NCBI GenBank assembly: GCA_964520785.1
Contig: CAZFQG010000130.1
Span: 1 to 18,107, forward strand
Direction: 5' to 3'
From: CAZFQG01 sp964520785
GTDB lineage: Bacteria; Planctomycetota; Planctomycetia; Pirellulales; Thermoguttaceae
DNA: 18,107 nucleotides
Below, one piece after another: positions 13,780 to 18,107 of this stretch (positions are counted from its first letter, which is position 1; each line of letters opens with the position of its first letter). Made by a program: the position numbers and the translations under genes. Under the pieces are notes generated by a model, which did no database searches, was not told where the DNA came from, and was given only the letters and a program-made list of their open reading frames with translations.

Positions 13780-16122
13780 TCAGAACTTCGCGAGTTCCGT
13801 CTCATGGTCCGCGGCGAGCCAGTCCTCGTGCTCGGCGTCGTGCGCGGAAGTGTTCTTCGAAGCCGAGGGCCTCTTCTCGCGAACCGTGTAGCGGTGCGCC
13901 TCCGGACGTGCCGGTGCCGGGGAGGGCCCGGTCGTCGCGGTCCGTTTCGAGCCGCCGCCGATGATATTCTGGAGGTCCGATACCATCCGCCGCAACTCCT
14001 CGGCCTGGGCACTGAGTTCCTCGGCGGCGGAGGCGGATTCCTCCGCGCTGGCCGCGTTGGACTGGGTGACCTGATCCATCTGGCTCATGGCCGTGTTGAT
14101 CTGTCCGATTCCCTGGGCCTGTTCCTGGCTGGCGGCGTCGATTTCCGCGACCAGGTCATTCACCTTGCGGCTGCCTTCGGCGATCTCGCCGAGCGCCTCG
14201 GCCACCTCCTTGGAGATTTCCACGCCGTTATCGGCGTTGTTGACCGATCCTTCGATCATATCCGCGGTCGTCCGTGCCGCCTCGGCGCTCCGCTGGGCCA
14301 AATTCCGGACCTCTTCGGCGACGACGGCGAATCCCTTCCCCGCCTCGCCCGCCCGGGCCGCCTCCACCGCCGCGTTCAGGGCCAGCAGATTCGTCTGGAA
14401 GGCGATTTCGTTGATCGTATTGACGATCTTGGCCGTTTCGTCGGACGACTTCTTGATGTCACCGATGGCGGCCGACATCCGTTGCATCGCTTCGCTTCCC
14501 CTCTCCGAACTGCTCCGCGCGGCTTCGGCCAGTTTTTTGGCCTGATTCGCGTTGTCCGCGTTCTGGCTGGTCATGGAGGACATCTCTTCCATGCTGGAAG
14601 TCGTTTCCTCGAGAGCCGCCGCCTGTTCGGAGGCCCCTTGGGCCAGCGACTGGCTGGCGGAGGAAACCTGGCCCGCCGCCGAAGTCGTTTGGTCGGCGCC
14701 GGCCGTGAGGTTGGCGATGATGCGGTTAATCGGGCGGGTGGTGGAGATCGTGATAAAGATCGCCACGGCGATGCCGACCACGACGGCGATGAACAGCCCG
14801 CCGAGCATGATGTTCGAGGAGGTGGAGAGGAGGGAGGCGGCGTGTCTCGCGATCTCCTCGGTGTTCCCGATGCCGGCCTCGGCCATTTCCTTGACGCCGT
14901 CCAAGACGTTCTTTGCCGAGACGGCCAACTGCTCGCGAAGCGTCTGCACGGCCTTCCAATCGGCCAGGAACACCAGCATCGCCTGGCGGTAGCCGTCGGC
15001 CGCCGCGCGGGTCTTGTCGATTTGCGTCTGGCCGGCCGCGTCGTGCGTGATCTTACCCAGGGCCGCGAATTTCTCGTTCATCGCGTCGAAATTGGACTGG
15101 GCCGCCTCGATCAGCGCGGGATCCCGCAGGGCTTGCGACCGAAAGCAGGCAAGTCGGGTCGCGTTTCCCAAGTCGACGATATCATTGCAGATGGTGATCT
15201 TCTGGTGCGCTTCGGTCATATCCGTGGTTAACTTCTCCTGCTGACCGGTAAGATACTCCGCGCACTGCGAGACATAGCTACTCGCGGCGGCGTCCATGCG
15301 TTCCCGGAACCGCTGAAGGTCCGATCTGGAGGCGCTCGATCCCCTTCTGAATTCCGCAAGGAACTCCGACATGGCGGCCTTGTAATCCTTGGCCGCCTTT
15401 TCGGTGTTTTCGATCCGCTGCAAGTCCTCCTTTTCGACGGTGATCTTACGTAACGCGTCGAAGGAAGCGGTCAACTCGTCCAGTCGTTCAATCGCTTCTT
15501 CGATCAGGTTGGGATCCTCGGTCGCCTGGCCCCTATAGTTGGAGACCCGGACCGCGGTTCCGAGGTCGGAGATCGCGGTCACCTGGCATATTTTTTCCTG
15601 CCGCTCGGCGAGGCTCTTGGTGAAGGCCTCGTTCTGCGCGGCCAGGAACTGCGAACACGTCTCCATGTAGGTCGCCGCATTGGCGTCCAACTGGGCCTGT
15701 ACGGCGGCCATCGACTTGTTCCTGTCGACGACCGAATTGACGATTCCGCGGTATTCCTCCGCGTTTTCCTTGCATTTTTGCGCCTCTTCCGTCAGCTTGA
15801 CGAGGTTCTTGGCGGTCTCGGCCAATTTGGCGCACTCGGCGATCCACTTATCGGTTTCGTCCAGAGCCGCCAATCCCTCGGTAAGGAAGTGCTCCTCGCC
15901 GGTCAAGGCGTAGCCCTCGATGGCGGACGTCGTCGCCAGGGCGCTCCGCTCCACCTGGTTCGCCAGGCCGACTTCCGGGACGTACTCGTTCGCGAGCTTT
16001 TCGGCTTCGACCGTCACGGTGCTCATATTGTAGACGGCCAGGCCCCCCAGCAGGCACACGATACCGATGAGGATTCCGAATCCGAGCCCCATCTTCGCCC
16101 CCAATTTCATGTTTTTGAACAT
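13780..16122 (-). CDS. Methyl-accepting chemotaxis protein with repeated helical (HBM-like) sensor
   Basis: 780 aa. ATG 16122 is chosen because the first membrane helix starts right after it (MFKNMKLGAKMGLGFGILIG); a GTG at 16188 would add 22 polar residues. Membrane segments lie at about 11-31 and 438-458, enclosing an unusually long helical sensor of about 400 residues. Two modules, at 145-259 and 276-389, align along their whole length (shared pattern I.DLG.A.R...R.QA..DP.LIE, then KIT, then Y..AM..FLA), and a weaker relative may lie at 56-136. This resembles the helical bimodular (HBM) sensor of receptors such as McpS, which binds small organic acids. After TM2 there is no full HAMP, then methylation helices and the tip EIAFQTNLLALNAAVEAARA. 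The tail ends in EDWLAADHETELAKF. cheW lies 114 nt upstream on the same strand. Confidence 0.92.
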   Translation of the reverse strand: MFKNMKLGAKMGLGFGILIGIVCLLGGLAVYNMSTVTVEAEKLANEYVPEVGLANQVERSALATTSAIEGYALTGEEHFLTEGLAALDETDKWIAECAKLAETAKNLVKLTEEAQKCKENAEEYRGIVNSVVDRNKSMAAVQAQLDANAATYMETCSQFLAAQNEAFTKSLAERQEKICQVTAISDLGTAVRVSNYRGQATEDPNLIEEAIERLDELTASFDALRKITVEKEDLQRIENTEKAAKDYKAAMSEFLAEFRRGSSASRSDLQRFRERMDAAASSYVSQCAEYLTGQQEKLTTDMTEAHQKITICNDIVDLGNATRLACFRSQALRDPALIEAAQSNFDAMNEKFAALGKITHDAAGQTQIDKTRAAADGYRQAMLVFLADWKAVQTLREQLAVSAKNVLDGVKEMAEAGIGNTEEIARHAASLLSTSSNIMLGGLFIAVVVGIAVAIFITISTTRPINRIIANLTAGADQTTSAAGQVSSASQSLAQGASEQAAALEETTSSMEEMSSMTSQNADNANQAKKLAEAARSSSERGSEAMQRMSAAIGDIKKSSDETAKIVNTINEIAFQTNLLALNAAVEAARAGEAGKGFAVVAEEVRNLAQRSAEAARTTADMIEGSVNNADNGVEISKEVAEALGEIAEGSRKVNDLVAEIDAASQEQAQGIGQINTAMSQMDQVTQSNAASAEESASAAEELSAQAEELRRMVSDLQNIIGGGSKRTATTGPSPAPARPEAHRYTVREKRPSASKNTSAHDAEHEDWLAADHETELAKF
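14956..15297 (-). repeat. Second copy of the duplicated sensor module in the HBM-type MCP
   Basis: Encodes residues 276-389, beginning MDAAASSYVSQC and ending near FLADW. It aligns with residues 145-259 (15346-15690) at conserved DLG, R.QA..DP.LIE and KIT positions. The duplication is visible in protein but diverged in DNA, so it is old. Confidence 0.7.
15346..15690 (-). repeat. First copy of the duplicated sensor module in the HBM-type MCP
   Basis: Encodes residues 145-259, beginning LDANAATYMETC and ending near FLAEF. A 16-residue linker separates it from the second copy. Each copy has one cysteine at the same place (METC and SQC). Confidence 0.7.
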
Positions 16123-16236
16123 ACTTGTTCCAGCCTTTCTCTCGTTGTTGGTCTTGTGCGGCCGAACGGTTCGGTCGCGGGAATTCACTCAGTAAAAAAC
16201 ATTGTCCGCAGCTTCGCCCCGAAGGGTACCGGCCGC

Positions 16237-16731
16237 TCAACCTTCGGCCAGAAAATCCCCTCCGCCGCCGAAGCCGCCGGCTTCCGAGACGCCGAGGACC
16301 TTTTCAATGTCCAGCAGGATCGTCACCTTTCCGCCGGCCTTGCTCATGCCGAGGATATTCGTACTGTCGATGTCGGTCCCCAGTTCCGGGGCGTCCTCGA
16401 TCTCCTCCTCGGCGATGTCCTTCACTTCGCACACGCGGTCGACGATGATGCCGACCTCCACGTCCCCGACGCAGACGACGATAATACACGTCTGATCCGT
16501 GTATTCCGTTTCCGGCATGTTGAACTTGCTCCGCAGATCGACGATGGCGATCACCTTCCCGCGGATGTTTACCACGCCCTTGACGTGGTACGGGGTGTTC
16601 GGAACGCTCGTGATGTGGAGCATTCCCATGATCTCACGGACCTTGAGTATTTCCAGTCCGTAATCTTCGTTGCCGAGGCCGAACGTCAGGTACTTGCCGG
16701 CGCGCTCGGTCACGGTTGCCGTCGTGGTCAT
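16237..16731 (-). CDS. cheW: Chemotaxis coupling protein CheW
   Basis: 164 aa, the usual CheW length. CheW is a cytoplasmic adaptor of two SH3-like barrels that links MCP tips to the histidine kinase CheA. Diagnostic segments are LTFGLGNEDYGLEILKVREI near the N-terminus, the motif VKGVVNIRGKVIAIVDLRSKF at about 50-70, and IIVDRVCEVKDI. The C-terminus ends in a glycine-rich tail. ATG 16731 has AGGAG with 6 nt spacing. It lies directly upstream of the HBM-type MCP gene on the same strand, 114 nt apart, with a weak hairpin (plus 16212-16224) followed by a T run (minus strand) between them, so co-transcription with partial attenuation is possible. No cheA is in the window. Confidence 0.95.
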   Translation of the reverse strand: MTTTATVTERAGKYLTFGLGNEDYGLEILKVREIMGMLHITSVPNTPYHVKGVVNIRGKVIAIVDLRSKFNMPETEYTDQTCIIVVCVGDVEVGIIVDRVCEVKDIAEEEIEDAPELGTDIDSTNILGMSKAGGKVTILLDIEKVLGVSEAGGFGGGGDFLAEG

Positions 16732-16808
16732 TCCACTCTCCTTCTATCGTGAGGAACGTCTTTATGCGGGCGCGACCGGAACACGTGAGCCGGCCCCGTC
16801 CCGTGGTT

Positions 16809-17246
16809 TCACATGGGTGTATTTGTGTGTTTCACGACGGGGCCGTCGGCCACGACGTGCGTATCTCGTTGCTCGAGTTCGGCGGACGTCCGGAGCATCT
16901 CCCGCAGTAGATCGACCGGTTCCGGCACGTCGCGGGCAGGGGAATCGCCCGCATCCGTCGGAATCCTCCGCGAGGCGGTCCGTAATAGACCGGCGGCCGC
17001 GCGGATGGCCTGGATGGGAGCGGAAAGACGGCCCGAACCGGCCCGGTCGAGAATATCGGCGGAGAGCGAGAGGGCCGCCTCCGCTTCCGGAAAGGCCGGA
17101 TGCGGGGAGAGTTCCCCCAAGACGTCGGCGGCGATCCGCATCTCGAACGCGATCTCCGCGATCTCCGCGACGGAGTCCGGCCCAAATGCCGTCAATTTCA
17201 CCGCGAAGCTCTCCAGTGTTTCCTTCACCGCCTTGTTCGATTCCAT
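16809..17246 (-). CDS. Small helical protein of unknown function upstream of cheW
   Basis: 145 aa from ATG 17246; I do not recognise the family. The translation is rich in Ala, Glu, Leu and Arg and looks all-helical (FAVKLTAFGPDSVAEIAEIA, later PIQAIRAAAGLLRTASRR and LLREMLRTSAELEQ), without signal peptide or membrane segment. No HPt-type phospho-histidine motif is seen. Codon third positions are strongly G/C from 17246 onwards. The frame is open further to ATG 17618 (269 aa), but the added part has no visible conservation and less biased codons; neither start has a good ribosome binding site. The gene lies 77 nt upstream of cheW on the same strand, so a part in the chemotaxis system, such as an adaptor, is an inference from position only. 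Confidence 0.5.
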   Translation of the reverse strand: MESNKAVKETLESFAVKLTAFGPDSVAEIAEIAFEMRIAADVLGELSPHPAFPEAEAALSLSADILDRAGSGRLSAPIQAIRAAAGLLRTASRRIPTDAGDSPARDVPEPVDLLREMLRTSAELEQRDTHVVADGPVVKHTNTPM

Positions 17247-17655
17247 CGGCGCGTAATCCCCGATTTGGCCCGGCGAGGGGAGCCCCTGGCGGTGGATCGA
17301 ACGTGAGAGCGGCGCCGCGTAGCGCCGATTCCGCGTCAGATTCGCCGTCAAACGAACTGAGCCGCCGGCTGGAAGGTTGAATCTATCGAATCCGTCCTGA
17401 CGCGACGCGAAGAAAGGGCGTTTCTCCACGTGCGGAGGGGCCTCGTCAAGAATCGACGGGTTGATCCAAAAACCGCCCATGGAGGCGCGCAACATCTGCG
17501 CGGCCGAAGCGGTATCGGATCGAGCGAAATCGAGAGTCGATTCCACCTGTCTGACAGGGAATTCCGATCGCGCAACCCTGGGGTGGCGCGATCCCCCGGT
17601 TGATTCCTGAGGGGGCATGTTTACCGGCTCGGGACGGCCTCACTGTCGTACCGAG
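17247..17655. other. Region upstream of the chemotaxis genes, no gene certain
   Basis: On the minus strand the frame of the small protein stays open up to ATG 17618, so this may be an N-terminal extension of that protein or a long leader. The translated extension (for example MGGFWINPSILDEAPPHVEK) matches no family I know. No good promoter is seen close to 17246; the nearest candidate is around 17681-17709, which would better suit a start at 17618. Confidence 0.35.
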
Positions 17656-17688
17656 CCAATGCTTTCTTCACCGTTGAGAAAGCATTGG
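17656..17688. repeat. Perfect 12-bp inverted repeat, possible operator
   Basis: CCAATGCTTTCT (17656-17667) and AGAAAGCATTGG (17677-17688) are exact complements around a 9-nt loop. On the minus strand a TTGACG -35-like hexamer (plus 17704-17709) lies 17 nt upstream of AATGCT (plus 17681-17686), so the repeat would cover the -10 and start region of a promoter for the chemotaxis group. A hairpin role on either transcript is equally possible; no T run follows. Confidence 0.55.
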
Positions 17689-17804
17689 TCATAAGGAAAT
17701 ACACGTCAAATAAAACTCAGAAAATTGGGGGGGAGCGTGGCACCAAGGCTTGAACCCGCGTAGTGGAAAGGGTTTGCGGCACGAGAAGGGATTCCCCGTT
17801 TGTT

Positions 17805-17833
17805 TTGACAAGGCCTGAAAATGACCTTTTATT
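17805..17833 (+). promoter_or_regulatory. Possible sigma70-type promoter for the secreted protein at 17929
   Basis: TTGACA at 17805-17810 is a perfect -35; TTTATT at 17828-17833 (four of six) follows after 17 nt. A start near 17840 would give an 88-nt leader holding the hairpin TGCGTCC/GGACGCA (17860-17877, four-base loop TCAA). Confidence 0.45.
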
Positions 17834-17859
17834 CCAGTGGAAGAGTCTGCCGTGCCGTT

Positions 17860-17877
17860 GCGTCCTCAAGGACGCAG
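17860..17877 (+). repeat. Small hairpin in the leader of the last gene
   Basis: TGCGTCC (17860-17866) and GGACGCA (17871-17877) form a perfect 7-bp stem with a TCAA loop, about 50 nt before the start codon at 17929. It has no T run and may stabilise the leader. Confidence 0.35.
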
Positions 17878-17928
17878 CGCGCAAAGCAGCTCATAAGAAA
17901 CCACCAAGAAACCTGGGAGAAAGATGTG

Positions 17929-18107
17929 ATGATCGCCCGCCTGTGTCTGTGTGCCTGTTTTATTTCGGCCGTCGCGGCGTTCTCCACCGGCGAGAAAGCC
18001 TGCGCCGAAAACACCGGCAAGCCAAGCCCCGATGAGGTCCTCCGGATGCTCAGGGCGCATTTCGCACTTTGTGTTTGGCACGGTTTTTGTAAAATGCGGG
18101 TTCGGGT
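17929..18107 (+). CDS. Start of a small secreted protein (runs off the window)
   Basis: ATG 17929 has GGGAG about 9 nt upstream. The first 26 residues (MIARLCLCACFISAVAAFST, then GEKACA) look like a Sec signal peptide. KPSPDEVLRMLRAHF follows, and the frame is open to the right edge. I do not recognise the family. The last 40 nt is T-rich and holds a sigma54-like motif, unlike coding DNA in the rest of the window, so the gene may be short or broken just here. Confidence 0.5.
   Translation, partial: MIARLCLCACFISAVAAFSTGEKACAENTGKPSPDEVLRMLRAHFALCVWHGFCKMRVR
18076..18090 (+). promoter_or_regulatory. Sigma54 (RpoN) -24/-12-like element
   Basis: TGGCACG (18076-18082), four bases, then TTGT (18087-18090) follows the TGGCACG-N4-TTGC consensus except for T in place of the final C at -12. 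It would drive a gene to the right of the window. It overlaps the open frame of the small secreted protein, which argues against one of the two calls. Confidence 0.35.

Noticed and set aside
13642..15231. Plus-strand open frame of 529 codons antisense to the HBM-type MCP gene.
   Set aside because: It shows the same Gly/Arg/Leu-rich shadow composition, and repeats the antisense pattern of the other MCP gene as expected from paralogy.
17735..17762. T-arm-like GGTTCAAGCC on the minus strand (possible tRNA) and a TGGCAC resembling a sigma54 site on the plus strand.
   Set aside because: The stem needed for a T-arm does not pair and no cloverleaf forms; the -12 element is off by one base in spacing.
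17763..18035. Plus-strand open frame of 90 codons near the right end.
   Set aside because: It begins before the likely promoter, has no signal peptide or domain, and overlaps the better-supported frame starting at 17929.

Overview
The window looks like GC-rich chromosomal DNA from a planctomycete (Planctomycetota). The signs are a haem-binding protein resembling the hydrazine-synthase-alpha-like proteins common in that phylum, a DUF1080 domain joined to a GH123/DUF4091-like glycosidase, a secreted DUF11-repeat protein, and a stand-alone infA whose sequence is of the planctomycete type. This assignment comes from family resemblance only; no rRNA or marker tree is available here.

Left part (1-6250): the 3' end of a gene for a secreted protein with two CxxCH haem sites converges on a sialidase-like gene that appears to have lost its N-terminal half. 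Divergent from it is a 1185-residue secreted protein with an N-terminal DUF1080 lectin-like domain, two beta-sandwich-like regions and a C-terminal GH123/DUF4091-type catalytic domain. Together these suggest extracytoplasmic breakdown of amino-sugar-containing glycans.

Middle part (6250-11400): a gene-poor, GC-rich leader of about 530 nt precedes infA (initiation factor IF-1), which ends in a clear intrinsic terminator. A minus-strand membrane-anchored dynamin-like GTPase with a TTG start converges on infA. Across a 236-nt divergent intergenic region with a perfect 10-bp inverted repeat lies a DUF11-repeat envelope protein, closed by a very strong 14-bp terminator. Directly behind the terminator sits a decayed REP-associated-type (Y1/HUH) transposase fragment with an in-frame stop.

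Right part (11500-17650, minus strand): a chemotaxis gene group, in transcription order a small unidentified helical protein, cheW, a 780-aa methyl-accepting chemotaxis protein (MCP) with a repeated helical sensor, and a 664-aa MCP whose sensor carries a CZB-like zinc-binding motif. The two MCPs share a nearly identical signalling domain, a conserved C-terminal tail and a related stem-loop downstream of each gene, so they are recent paralogues or have undergone gene conversion. No cheA, cheY, cheR or cheB is present. The last 450 nt holds a 12-bp perfect inverted repeat, a sigma70-like promoter, the start of a small secreted protein that runs off the window, and a sigma54-like motif.

The best candidates for new biology are the two chemoreceptor sensor architectures (a tandem duplicated HBM-like helical module and an apparently extracytoplasmic CZB motif), their shared C-terminal tail, and the DUF1080-GH123 fusion. 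I found no CRISPR array, tRNA, rRNA, phage genes or recognisable defence system.
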